64,000 nt of DNA from Epiperipatus broadwayi (lineage: Eukaryota > Onychophora > Udeonychophora > Euonychophora > Peripatidae). Within the stretch, counting starts at the first letter, position 1. Every line of letters starts with the position of its first letter. Of this stretch, positions 39,960 through 51,439 are shown piece by piece. The notes beneath the pieces were generated by a model. The model did not search any database, was not told where the DNA came from, and saw nothing but the letters and a program-made list of their open reading frames with translations. A program made the translations under genes and the position numbers. The stretch covers positions 13,441,421 through 13,505,420 of the forward strand of contig JAQFVV010012404.1 of NCBI GenBank assembly GCA_028023455.1. Direction: 5' to 3'.

Positions 39960-40560
39960 TGCTTTTATTTAAGTTACAATCTCTGTTTGTTGGTTTGTTT
40001 GTTTGCTTTAAACACTTATTTAAGTTAGAATAAAATTTTGAAAAAAGTTTAATAGATTTAAATTCAATATAATTTGATGAAATTTACTACATTTTAAAAA
40101 ATCATTATCAAAGTGATATGGTACAATATTTTAGATGGGTGATCTAGTTTCTTAGATCTGGACTTCTGGGTGGAGGAAATTTCAAATATTTTGATATTAA
40201 ATTTAAAAATCATTCTTAGAACGTCGATGTGTTTTAAGTAAGACATACAATAGAGTGGTATAGAGATTTTTTGGTTTCAACTGAAATCTTGAATAGTTAT
40301 AATAATATTTTAAAATTGAGGTTTAATCAATTTAAATTCAATATAATTTGTTAAAATTTGATAAATTTCTTCTAAAGCACTATCAAAGTGATGGGGCATT
40401 ATAATATTTTAAGTAGGTGACCTAGTTTTTTAGATATAAACCATTGGGTGGAAGAAATTTCAAATATTTTGATATCTGACTTAAAAGTCATTCTCAGAAC
40501 TTTAATATGTTTTAAGTAATGCACACAGTTTTTTTTATTTTATTGAAAGTTTGATTAAAA
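39960..40560 (+). repeat. Two tandem copies of a repeat of about 280 bp
   Basis: The copies run from about 40,030 to 40,310 and from 40,315 to 40,560. Both contain TTTAAATTCAATATAATTTG, then TATCAAAGTGAT, then GGTGGA followed by GAAATTTCAAATATTTTGATAT, and end with CTTAGAAC or CTCAGAAC before TTTTAAGTAA. A related copy with the same leader, GCTTTTATTTAAGTTACAA, lies at 63,150-63,430. It is non-coding and family identity is unknown. Confidence 0.65.
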
Positions 40561-40589
40561 TTAGAATAAAATAAAGCTACTTTACAATA

Positions 40590-41385
40590 TGTTTTGTTAA
40601 GCTTTTTTTTTTTAAAAAAAAGTTTTTAAACAAAGAGAAAAAATATCAAACACTTTTCAATAGAAAGAATGTCTTCATATTTTAAGTTATTTAATGATTT
40701 ATTATGCAGATATATAATTATGTACACTAAATATGATATACACATAAGAAGCATACATATTAATTTATTGTATAAATATCTAATGATATATATAAACTAT
40801 AAGTGTTAAATCAATTTAAAGTTAAATCATATGTATTAAATGAAATTCATTTACAATATACTTTTGGTGTAAGCTTCTTTTTTTTTTTTAAAAAAAATCC
40901 AATCAAAAGCAAAAATATGAAATACTTTTTAAATAAAAGAGAATTTTCAGATTTTAAGTCATTTAATAATTTATTATACACATATGTAAGTATGTATATA
41001 TACTAAATATGATATATACATAAGGAGTATCTATATATATTAACATATTACAGAACTATCTACTGATATATATATATATATAAACTATATGTGTCAAATC
41101 GATTTAAATTAAAATATGTATTAAATGTAGTTGCTTAGAATATAGTTTTGGTAATCTTTTTTTTTTAAAAAAAAAAAAAATTCCAACAAAAGCAAAAATG
41201 TCAAACACTTTTCAACTAAAAGGATATTTTCAGATTTAAAGTCACTTAATGATTTATTATATATATAATTATGTATACATATTAAATATTATATATATAT
41301 ATATAAAGGTATTCATATTAACATATTGCAGATATATATACATATAAACTTTGTGTCAAGTTGATTAAAACTACAATATAGTTTT
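40590..41385 (+). repeat. Three tandem copies of an AT-rich repeat, period about 275-280 bp
   Basis: Units begin near 40,590, 40,866 and 41,146. Each has a T run then an A run, then AGCAAAAAT or a similar word, CAAACACTTTTCAA (or AATACTTTTTAAA), TCAGATTTTAAGTCA-type text, TTTATTATA, and a TATATA-rich tail. Copies differ by substitutions and microsatellite length. The array directly follows the previous pair, so a satellite-like cluster of about 1.4 kb occupies 39.96-41.39 kb. Confidence 0.65.
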
Positions 41386-41526
41386 ATATTTTTATTTCTG
41401 TACCAATACTAAAAAGTTCAATAAATAAATGAAAATAAAATTTCTTTTTATTTATCATGCACTAAAAAAGAAAAAAAAATTCTTCAACCACAATTGGGGT
41501 TTATATATTTAACTTGAAATAAAAAT

Positions 41527-41603
41527 GTGGGAATCCAGAAATTAATTAAGTCATTTCCTACTTTTTATAATAAGCATTGGCTTAATTAATTTCTGGATCC
41601 CAC
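41527..41603. repeat. Short hairpin with 23-bp arms
   Basis: GTGGGAATCCAGAAATTAAT and the following TAAG pair with CTTAATTAATTTCTGGATCC and the following CAC across a loop of about 30 bases, with a single base difference. It looks like the two ends of a deleted small transposon or a MITE. Confidence 0.5.
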
Positions 41604-41609
41604 TCTCCA

Positions 41610-43905
41610 TGCTTTACTGTTATAGTTATTTTAATGAAATGTATTTAATCAAAGTGTATGAAAAGAATCTATTTCAATATTAACCTTCAAATGCATTAAA
41701 CAATATTAATAGAATGCATATTATTATACAAAGGCATTAAAATAATTATCTATTTTTTTTCTAGTTATTTGATTAATAATTGTCATATATTTTTGTGCAA
41801 GAGCATTGTGTAAAATCAGTATGTATTCACAATATTTCAGAGCTATCTTTATTACTTAAGCATTGACTATTATAGTTAAAATATCACTTTAGGTGATAGA
41901 ACTGATAACAGAGATGCAGGTGGATATGAATGTATGTGTATTAATATAACATTTCAGCAATTTTTATGATATTAATATATTATCAAACTAATCAACTTAT
42001 AAATTTATTATTTAATTTGCTTGTGTATGTATTCTTTGTTTTATCTGCTATTTTATTCTAATCATATATTTAATATATATCTCTTCAATTATTTGGTTAC
42101 CAAATGCTTAGTGCCCCATTCTTAAAACCTAGTTAATGAAGCAAATAAAAGTAAAAAAAAAAGGGGGATTTAACAGATAAAGCTTATGGTGGAATGAACT
42201 CATCATGATTAAAATACTTCTTGAATGAAATCAGAATTTTCTATATATAAGCTATATGCCCCCAAACTCTAATGAGCATCTAAAACTTTTATGTATAACA
42301 ATATACTCACACATTTCTTACTCCTTATTATGCAATTACTTTTTCAGTCCTAATTCATTTTTCTTCCTTCTATAATCATTTTAATAAAATATACTTTAGT
42401 TCCATTATTTTATTTATATATTACCCAATTTGCTTATATCTTCCACTTTCTTTTACTCTTCCTCCTTTTAATTTTCTCCCATTCTCCTTATCCTCATCAT
42501 CTTTCAACAAACCTCATTTCAAAAATTAAGTGTTAAATAATCTCTATTCTCCAATCTCCATATAAATTATATCTGCAACTTATTAAATTTTTCACTTCTT
42601 TTTCTAGTATATAAAGCTTCTGCACTTTACCAAATAATAATTTCTCATTTAATGTTAATCTGTATAATTTCATATTTGAAATACTTTTTATTTTATATAA
42701 TTCTAAACTACTTTCTTTGCTCATTCATTTTTCATAACAATATCTCTTTTTTTAATTAATGTATAACTATTTTCACTCTTTCTATCTTTTACGATTATCG
42801 ATATATATCTCAAATTACATTATATATATATATGCATGAAAATAAAATAAGTAGATAAAAAACAGTCCATATTTTGTAAAAAAAGTGATGGAATAAAAAT
42901 ATATTGGATTGTTAATATGGGCAAGAAAATTCAGATACTGTATTTAATAATTTTAACCCATGTGATGAATAAAAGTCGTTCACAAAATACTTGTGTAATG
43001 GAGAGAATTTTTGTTTGGTGGATGATTGCGATATGATAAAATTTGAGATAAGGGGGAATCCCTTTTTTATGTAGTATTAAAACTAATAAACACCAGTTCC
43101 CATAGTGTAAGAGACTGTAATAAAAGTATATGTTTTTTAATATTGGTAAGGAAATCCAGGTATTAATGTCTCTAAGTCATTTGTGAAGCAGTGAAGATTG
43201 TTAATAAAATATGTGTGTATTAAGGTTTGAGTTTTTGTACTCATAGAAGATTGCAAACATTTTTAAAAAATTGAAAGTTACTTATTTTAGTTTATTATAT
43301 TTAATTATTTATTTATATCAAATTTAAACAGATACTTAATGCCAAATCTGTATAGTGATTAGAGATTAGAAGATATTATTTACTATATTTCAATATTTTA
43401 AAATATATATATTACACATTTTATAGGTGTGTATGAAATGACAAACTGTCAGTTAAATATAAATGAAAGTGCCATTTTAAATTAAGTCTAAAACAAACTT
43501 TAATGCATTTAAAAAACATGTTTATTGGTTTTTATTTTTAAAGATAATCTTGCAGTTAGTTGCTTAAAAAGTAATATAACATTAGAAAACATTGAATAAA
43601 CTGTGGCTGTTAGCTCTTAAGTCTCCTTTCAACTATTGACAAAACAATCAGAGTATTTGTCAATTTTTTTTATTACATATATATATAGAAATATATGTAA
43701 AAAACAAATTAAAAATGTAGCTCAGACAAAAAGAATATAGATATGAGACTAAAGCCAAAGTAAGATAAAAACTATGATTGGACATAAGATAAGTTTTAAT
43801 TTAAAGTTAAGTATACTTCTTATAAAATGGGAAAAAATAATTGACTTAATTAAAATCATTTTATCCAAATCTTTATCATTTGAAAGAGAGTTTTATATAT
43901 ATATT
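41610..43905. other. AT-rich non-coding DNA
   Basis: Contains a pyrimidine-rich stretch at 42,300-42,760 and an AT repeat at 42822-42833. The frame 42533-42724 (-) is a K/L/I/S-rich 63-residue translation of that tract with no domain. No gene was recognised. Confidence 0.45.
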
Positions 43906-43912
43906 TGTCTGA

Positions 43913-44222
43913 AGGTTTGTAATGATGGTATATTATAAGATGTGATATGTTGGACTATTTCCATCATTTATGAGTGAATGTTGAATGTATAGAAAATTTT
44001 AAAATGTATTTAAACTTTCCAAATACAAACAACTTGTTAGTAATAACACACAAATAGACAATACAGGTTAGTAATTACACAACGTTTCGAGTAGTATTAT
44101 TCTCCACTCTTCTTCAGGTGTTGCTGGCCTATATGCACAGTGATAATATTCGCATAGAAGTTGAACTCGCACCTTTAGATTCTGGAATATCGAATTTTAA
44201 GGCAAACGCTCTTTTCTAATGA
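43913..44222 (-). mobile_element. Single copy of the tRNA-headed SINE-like element
   Basis: On the minus strand this has the same order as one arm of the element at 31.3-31.8 kb. A tRNA-like head lies at about 44222-44152, with AGAGCGTTTGCC and a GAGTTCAA B-box core at 44168-44161. It is followed by CCAGCAACACCTGAAGAAG, ACTCGAAACGTTGTG, TACTAACCTG and a tail with GGAAATAGTCCAAC. Being one complete unit, it helps define the family. The body includes a hammerhead-like CTGAAGA/GAAAC pair. Confidence 0.65.
44084..44117 (-). ncRNA. Hammerhead-like core in the SINE body
   Basis: Minus-strand order is CTGAAGA (44117-44111), one extra A, GAGT (44109-44106), loop, ACTC (44092-44089), GAAAC (44088-44084). 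CTGANGA and GAAA joined by a stem is the hammerhead ribozyme core. The extra A before stem II departs from the consensus, and stems I and III were not established, so self-cleavage is unproven. The right arm at 31.63-31.66 kb keeps a decayed version. Confidence 0.3.
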
Positions 44223-44224
44223 TA

Positions 44225-45960
44225 TTTAAATATTTTCTGTACATATATATTTATTTTTGGAAAGGGGGGGGGGCGATAGAGGGTTAAATGATAATATTAA
44301 GAAGAAGAAAAAAGAGAGAACTAGAGTGAGAGAGAAAAAATACAATTTTTGATTGGAATTCACTAAGAGCAATAATCACTGCTTTCTTACATATTATCTT
44401 GATTGGAATGGTTGTGAAAATTTTTTATAGAATGAAGAAAGTTAATTACTTAATTACATAAACCTGCCGCTACTCTTCACACTGTTCTCAGGTATCATCT
44501 TTATTTTCGCAAAGTCATTGTAAAATTAAAAAATAAATAGATTTAATTAAAATTATCACGATCATTTTAGATAAAAGAAAATAAACATTTACTTAAATTT
44601 TTTAAACTAAAATTTAACAAATTTAATTTAAATCTTCATTGATATATAAAATGAGAAAGTTTAATTATAATTATAACTACTAGAGGGCATCTTATATTTT
44701 CTTAATGATTGACTTTGAAATGACAATAAGCTTAAATGAATTAGTAATAAAAGAAAATACTTCAAGCGTAAATATTCTATTAAAATTTTGAAATTAATAT
44801 ATTTAATAAAATTAACCATAAAAATATTATGGGTACATTTATTTATAATTTGCTCATGTCTTAGCATTAAATTGAAAATTAAAAACTATTTTTCTTTTTA
44901 CTTGCATATCCGGTCTCTCTCACACACACATGAATAAAAAAGTTGAAGAGAAAAAAGAAGAGATACGAATAGGTTAAAAAAGCAAAAAGAACAGAGTACA
45001 TTTAAATATATATTTTTAAATTCAAAAACGCAGTAAACCCTCACTCTGATTAATGTATGCGTAAAATGTTTTAATTAAGATTAAAATTGCGATGGAGAAA
45101 CCCATTGAAATATAAATGGGTAAAATTATAAATAAAACGATTTATAATAATATACTGTACTCTTTTTTAAATATTTTTTTTGCTAATTCTATCTGTTAAA
45201 TATTGTCTGTATTAAATAATCACTACTTTTTAAATAAAATACTGATATTTTAATTTTTATAACACATACTTTAAATATAAATTCAGTTTAATACTTCAAA
45301 TGTTTTCCCATATATTTTTTTATTTTGTGCTCATACAATATATATATACACTCTGGCATCCATGCTTATTACTAAATATTAATTACACCTTTGAGAATAC
45401 AATATTGAACTTTTATCATCTCAATATAAAATTCAGTCTTTTATCAATCCATAGCATAATAAAAGGCCCAATTACAGGAAACGTTAAAATATCTTTCCAG
45501 CGGATTAATTAAGCTATCAAAGACCAACATAAATACTAACAATTTGCTAACCTAGTTTAATAAGTTAACTATTACATTCCATTAATCTTATTTATAATTT
45601 TTTACTGTTTGTACATATTTATGCATAAAAAGTATATTTTAAAAACCATATATTTACCAAACATATATAATGATAATTTATTAGTTAACTAAGGAACAAT
45701 ATTGCATTTAATTAATTTTTATTTAACAATCTATTAAATGATGCATGTTTATTTTATTATATGTATCATTGCATACCTACTTGATTGAAATATAATAGTA
45801 TATTACATATTTGAGATTTAATTTTGAGTAAGATATGTAAATTATTGTGTAAATAGTCTAAATTACTCATCATTAGTAATTCATTTAATACATTATAAGC
45901 TACTAGTTCTCATCTTTAAAAAAAAATCATTGAATAATATAAACAAACAAATCAATGTAA
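44225..45960. other. AT-rich non-coding DNA
   Basis: A G run lies at 44264-44273 and a CA run near 44920. Frames at 44661-44867 (-) and 45300-45512 (+) have no recognisable domain. No gene was recognised. Confidence 0.45.
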
Positions 45961-45968
45961 ATAAGGAA

Positions 45969-46219
45969 TGACTTAACAATTGTTCCTCTGTGGTCCATGT
46001 TCTATGTTGTTTTTAAGGGAGTCTCCTTCGACTTTTTAACCTGTAGATATATTTATTTAGAAGCTTAAGGATCAGTATTCAGTTTTTAAAAAAGCCTGTA
46101 CTTCAGGACTTATGTATATATTATAAATTAACAATTGTTATGCGAAGTTATCTTTCATTTGTATACGTTATTATTGTATAATAAAAACACTTAAAAATAT
46201 TGATTTGGGTTTGCCTTCA
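45969..46219 (+). repeat. 5' LTR of the Gypsy-type element
   Basis: Starts TG and ends CA. It shares with the 3' LTR an AACTTAAGGAT-like block (here AAGCTTAAGGATCAGTAT), the GAAGTTATCTTTCA block and the ATAATAAAA...CTTAAAAATATTGATT end that includes a poly(A) signal. Length is about 251 bp. Confidence 0.65.
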
Positions 46220-46229
46220 TTTGAAGATA

Positions 46230-47000
46230 TCTATCTATCTGGATACACTGCATGTTTTGATAAGTGACTGAATGCAGGTGTGAATACTCATCAAGGCATG
46301 ATCTTAGAATGTTTTATAGTGGGCCAATTTAGATCTAACTTGACTAGGATCCTAGCTAGCATACTTGAACAGACTGAAATTTTATATGGATGCTAATAAA
46401 TTTAAAGTAGAATTAGCTTTGGCCACCTAATATGTCTCTGTGGATCAGTTACTTATCAGATTCTCATCTCATAAGCAATATTGCCTCACTCTTCTAATTA
46501 ATACCCAATAAGGCTATTGAACTTCTAAATGTCTATTTCTCCCAAAGTCCCTGGTAATAATGCAAAGATACAAATTCAACCAATGTAATGAGGAAACTGA
46601 TAGAAAAAATAGTTGCCTACATTTTTGGAACATTCCTCAAGGAGGTACTAAAAGTTCAGTTAATATGTGGTATAAAAAATCATGAGTCAGATTATTGATG
46701 AACTCCAATACTACATATAATACTGTGGTACCCCAAGTGACTTTTAAAGATGAGACACATCACTCTGTGCCTTTGTTGAGTACAAATGCATAAATAAAAA
46801 TGGCATGACAAAAATAGAGTCACAGGCTAATGTACATTGCAGGAATTACTTCAGATCACAAAGTAACTGTGAAAGAAACAAAATTGTTATCATTGTAAAA
46901 AAAATTATTTAACCAATGGAAAGTCTCATATTAATGTTAACTGTCACTTTTGTCAATGTATTGGACATATCAGAGCTGCCTGTCTTCAAATGTGACAGAA
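46230..47000 (+). pseudogene. gag remnant with nucleocapsid zinc knuckles
   Basis: Hand translation of 46880-47000 gives NCYHCKKNYLTNGKSH followed by CHFCQCIGHIRAAC. The second is a perfect C-x2-C-x4-H-x4-C knuckle, and the first is its partner with a degraded C-terminal half. This pair is typical of Gypsy-type nucleocapsid just before protease. The upstream capsid region is too eroded to read with confidence. Confidence 0.65.
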
Positions 47001-47509
47001 TAATTGCAATGGTTTATCTAATAAATAAAACTATCAATCAAGTCACAAAAAGTTAAAATTTAAATGCATTAATCAAGCATAGTCAACTCTCAGCTGTGAA
47101 AAAAACAAATTATCATTAGTGAGACTTCCATAGCAATTGATATTGATTTTGGCTTAAAAATCTCTATTATCTCAAGTAAATGTTCTGAAAGAATATCAAA
47201 AAATCAAAAGGACAGTCTGTAACCCAACCCACAATTAACCTATGACTATCAGGATAAGGAACATATTCTTCATGAAGACTTCAATCAATGTCCAGAAAGA
47301 AGCTGAATATATACAATTTCCATTACTTCTGTTTACAAAAAAACACAATACTTAATGAAATGAAACTGTTGTTAACCAATGGATGCTCACTGATCAAAGT
47401 GAATCAAGTAAACTGTCAGATATTAAATATTAAAAAAACAGTTTGCTATGGTTTTTGAACCCAGTTTGGATTTTTATTACTGCCAGTCAATATCTTTTAT
47501 TTTAAAAAT

Positions 47510-48580
47510 AAAGTTTTTGAGGAGTTGAATAAGTTGCAATCTGAGGAAGCGATCAAACTGAAATCTTATTCTAAATGAATTGCTTCTACAACACCAAATA
47601 TTAAAAGCAATAAAGAAATACATCTATGAAGATTATCACTGCACATTAAAAAAGCCTTATCTATCAGTAATTACATTCATTTGTCAGTTAAACAGAGATA
47701 CATTCTATTCTAGCTGGAAGTAGTGTATTTTTTAGAATAGATCTCTGACATGACTATTAACTTCCAGTCAATGATGAAGCCTCCAGAGTAATAGATAACT
47801 CATAAGAAATTTTATAAAGTTAATTGATTACCATTTGGTATTTTGGTGATTCTGGTCATATTCCTGTCAGTAGTTGATCAATTAACAGCTGGAATTCCTC
47901 TTGGAATCCACTAGAAAGCTTTAAAATAAATTTATGAAAGTAGAAGTTGAAATAAATCCTAATAAATATATGTGTTTGAAGTCAAGAAAATAGAATTTCT
48001 TGGATTAAAAATTACAGTATAAGATATTTCTTCTGAAAGAACAAAATAAAGGCTATTCAGAACATGTCAATCTTCATTTACAAGAGCGAATTTTAGTTCT
48101 TTTTTTAATTGATGAGAACAAAGGCTGCTGAATCATTATATCAACTTCTAGATAAACGGCTAATTGGTTGAAATATTTAGAAAATTCAAACTTTTGATAT
48201 GTTAAAAGGATTAACTCATTATGATACAAACAAGAATTAATCTAAACATGTGACACTTCACCATTTAGTATTCGAACAGCCTTAGCTAACTATAGCATAA
48301 ATGGGATTGATGCACCTACTGGCTTCACTTCTCATAGATTGCTTGGTGGTGAATGGTAGAAGGTGTTAAAAATTTCATCAATATGTGTATAAAATATTCA
48401 TTTTATAAACTGATCATAAACATTTATTAGGCATATCTGATGCTGAAAGAGGACTATTCCAACATGTCTCTCTTTGCATACTAAGATGGCTTAATTTGCT
48501 GAGCACATATACCTTTAACCTTCATTATGTAGAAGGAAAAAAAGTTCCACATATTGATGCCTTAGTAGATTACCATATAA
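47510..48580 (+). pseudogene. pol remnant: reverse transcriptase and RNase H
   Basis: VFEELNKLQSEEAIKLKSYSK at about 47511-47575 is the entry of Gypsy reverse transcriptase ('leeLd.L...gvI.pv..S'). KVEVEINPNKYMCLKSRK at about 47940-47990 is the 'EKC.F....' segment after the catalytic core, followed by FLDLKITV. FHQYVYKIFIL.TDHKHLLGI then ILRWLNLLSTYTFNLHYVEGKKVPHIDAL at 48375-48570 is the RNase H C-terminal part, ending in the 'Y..GK....DALSR' motif with SR lost. The frame 48496-48696 is the last open piece. Confidence 0.7.
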
Positions 48581-48699
48581 AAGCAAAAAAAAAAAAACAC
48601 AAGTTAAATAAATGCAAGAAGAAATCATTAATAAATATTAATGACTTAGAAATAAATATCCAAATAAACAATAAAGTGTTAGCTCAGTGGATATAAAAT

Positions 48700-49420
48700 G
48701 ACCAAAGGCATCAGCTTCTTAAATAAATGGATATGTATACAGTGGTCAACTAACAAAACACAATGTATACATAAAGCCTTTTGGATAAGAAGGCATGAAC
48801 AAACCATTAAGATAACCATTAAGAATGAATACATCTTATGAGATGATTGAATCTTAAAGCCACAAACAGATTTTAAAGTTATTTCATTATGGCTATCCTA
48901 AAATAGTGAGAATAAAAATACTTGATCTTATGTCTGTGGTTTGATATAAATTCTGATATAGAATTTTAGGTACATCATTGCTAAAATGCAAAATAAATCA
49001 AATTATGCCAGCTAAAATGAGAAACAATCTTTGCCTCCAGATAGCTGGGCCCTGGGGAGAAATCCATTTAAATCATGCTGGAGCTTAGAAGAGCAAAAAA
49101 TTTCTCATCATTATTGATACCTAGTCTAAATGATAAGAAACAAACAATTATTGTAACTAAATTTCAACACCTCATTTATAATCTCCTTTTTGAGGAAAAT
49201 ATTTAGAAATTTATGGTCTTCCCTTTGACCATTGTTAATCACAATACTTTATATCTAACCAATTTAAATATTTTTGAAGAAGGAAATCAATCACTTATTC
49301 ACACTGTCATTCCACCCAGAGAGCAATGGGCAACCTACACATTCAATACAAGAGATTTTTAAAAGTTTTCAGAAGGAAATGGCAAATGATTAGAACAAGA
49401 TGTGCTTAGAATGCTGCTAA
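48700..49420 (+). pseudogene. pol remnant: integrase
   Basis: HYGYPKIVRIKI at about 48888-48925 matches the integrase 'HxGHpGi..mK' zinc-finger region. AKMQNKSNYA, then LPPDSWALGRNPFKSCW in one frame and IAGPWGEIHLNHAG in another (49030-49090), are the 'C..Cq......l.pW....pW..ih.DfaGP' linker and start of the catalytic core. SLIHTVIPPREQWAT at about 49290-49335 corresponds to the 'h..s.PYHPqsNG.aE' block near the catalytic glutamate, with key residues lost. Confidence 0.6.
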
Positions 49421-49949
49421 TCCAAACACAATTCCATCTACTGTTCTCAGAAGAACTTCAGCTGAAATGATAATGGATCATAATTTGAAAACTTTGTTAT
49501 CCAGTCTCAAACTGAAGCCTGTTACCAAAGAAAATGATATGGCCATTTCAAAATTAGTGTGTGTACCCAGGAAAAAATTGGACCCCAGCTACAATTATAG
49601 TTAGAAAAACTCAACACTTTCCAGCAGTGAAAAACCCTAAAAATCAACTTCATGATTGGTATAAGAATCAACTTCCTGTTGACTTTAGCCAGTAAAAATA
49701 GCCAAAAGTAAAGCAGTATAGGCAGACCCTGTAAATCAGCAAATAGAAATACTATCGGAGATTGGCAACCAAGAGCCAGACCATACCAAAATTTTCAAAT
49801 ATCATAATTAAACAACCACTCACAACTCTAGGAAAGAGAAAAGTCTAACTACAACTAAAGAAGCAGCAAACAAAATAGAAAATTACCAAAATATCTGTTA
49901 GAGTATAATATGATAAAATAGAAACTTTTTCCCTTTAGGAGAGAAGGAA

Positions 49950-50391
49950 TGATTGTGAACTATTTCTGTTCATTGTATAAAAATGAATTCATTATTTGGA
50001 TTTAATGAACAGAAAATAATTATCATTGCATAATATATATAAACACAGAAACTAATGAAAATAATGGATGAATTAATATATTTTCTTTATAAAAATGCAA
50101 AACAATGAAAATAATGGATGAATTACATACTTTTCTCAGTGGTTCATTCTCTTTGTTTTTTTTTTTTTATAGTGAAACAGGCAGTTTCTTTGTTTTTTTT
50201 TTACCTGCTGACATGGCTGTTTAAAAACTTAAGGATTAGTATGCAGTTTAAAAGAAAACTTATGTTATTGTTATTAATTTCTGGACCTATGTATGTGTTG
50301 TAAACACAAGTCCATAACTCTTATGTGAAGTTATCTTTCAGTTATCCTTTATAATAAAATGCTTAAAAATATTGATTCAGTTTTATCCTCA
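49950..50391 (+). repeat. 3' LTR of the Gypsy-type element, with internal duplication
   Basis: Aligns to the 5' LTR at both ends but is about 190 bp longer. The extra length includes a tandem duplication: GAAAATAATGGATGAATTA occurs at 50056 and again at 50106. T-rich runs at 50157-50169 and 50193-50201 add more. TG start and CA end are kept. Confidence 0.6.
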
Positions 50392-50394
50392 TCA

Positions 50395-51435
50395 AACATA
50401 ATATTTGTAAAATAAATTTCATTAGAAATACATTTGTTTAAGTTCCACTAGTACTTTGAAAATGTAAATAGCAATAGAAAGAAATCATATAATCACTTGT
50501 GTGCAAAGTTAAGAGACATTTGAGCACTTAAATGATAAAACGAATATATTTTCATTTTATTGATTAAAAATATATTTTGTTTTTACTTCAGTTGGAATCG
50601 TTTAGGAAATTTAAATCTAGTCTACCACTATTATAACTGGTGCTTTCTTTATCAATTTGCTACAGCTTATCTACTCTTTGCAAGGAGTATAGATGCAATT
50701 TTATTGCCTACCATCATGCAATGTTAACTCTTTATAATGGATTGATGTTTTTCATTTGTTTGTATCTTGTATATTACTAAAAATTAGGGTTTTTAATTTT
50801 CTGCCACCAATCATTGACATATAACAAAACTTTTTTTCGAAAAAATTTTCTTACGATTCATTTTTTAGTATGATTTTTAAATGCAAACTTTTTGATAAAT
50901 TAGAAACAATACCAATACTATATATATTAATATTGACTTTAATTTTGCTGTTACAGAATATTTTAGATGCCAATAATCTTTTACCAATATTTGTGTTTTA
51001 TTCCACATAATATAGTAGTAATTATGCATATGTCCAGTATATCCAACTTGATTTGGAACCTGAAACCTTTAATTTTCCAAATTATGATCTTTGTTAAAAT
51101 GTTTTGCAGCTTTTGGAAGTTTAGTACTAATAATTTTATTTTTAAAACAATACAAAACTTTTAACAAAACTTTTCATCAGTTTAATTTTTCTCTTATTTT
51201 CTCAAGTTCCATTGTTTTTATTTGGCTCATTTTATATATGATAATATTTTTCTGATTCTTTATTTGATGTCACTAATGTTGAATTCAGTTTTCCTTTATC
51301 TTTTGCAGTGATTTTATATATTATTTATATTCATTTTATACATCTATGTATATTATTTATATTCATTTTATACATCTATGTTTTTTTTTTGGATCATTTT
51401 GTTTTGTTTTTTCTAATTTAAACCAGCTTCCAATT
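50395..51435. other. AT-rich non-coding DNA with a 32-bp tandem duplication
   Basis: TATTATTTATATTCATTTTA, then TACATCTATG, occurs twice in tandem at about 51317-51381. The frame 50967-51164 is low-complexity. No gene was recognised. Confidence 0.5.
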
Positions 51436-51439
51436 TTTT

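Larger units (their letters stand above)
45969..50391 (+). mobile_element. Ty3/Gypsy-type LTR retrotransposon, degenerate
   Basis: Two similar LTRs enclose gag-pol remnants in the order nucleocapsid, reverse transcriptase, RNase H, integrase, which is the Ty3/Gypsy order. AGGAGAGAAGGA just before the 3' LTR is a likely polypurine tract. Stops and frameshifts are frequent throughout, so the copy cannot be active. No target duplication was seen at the ends. A primer binding site after the 5' LTR was not recognised. Confidence 0.8.
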
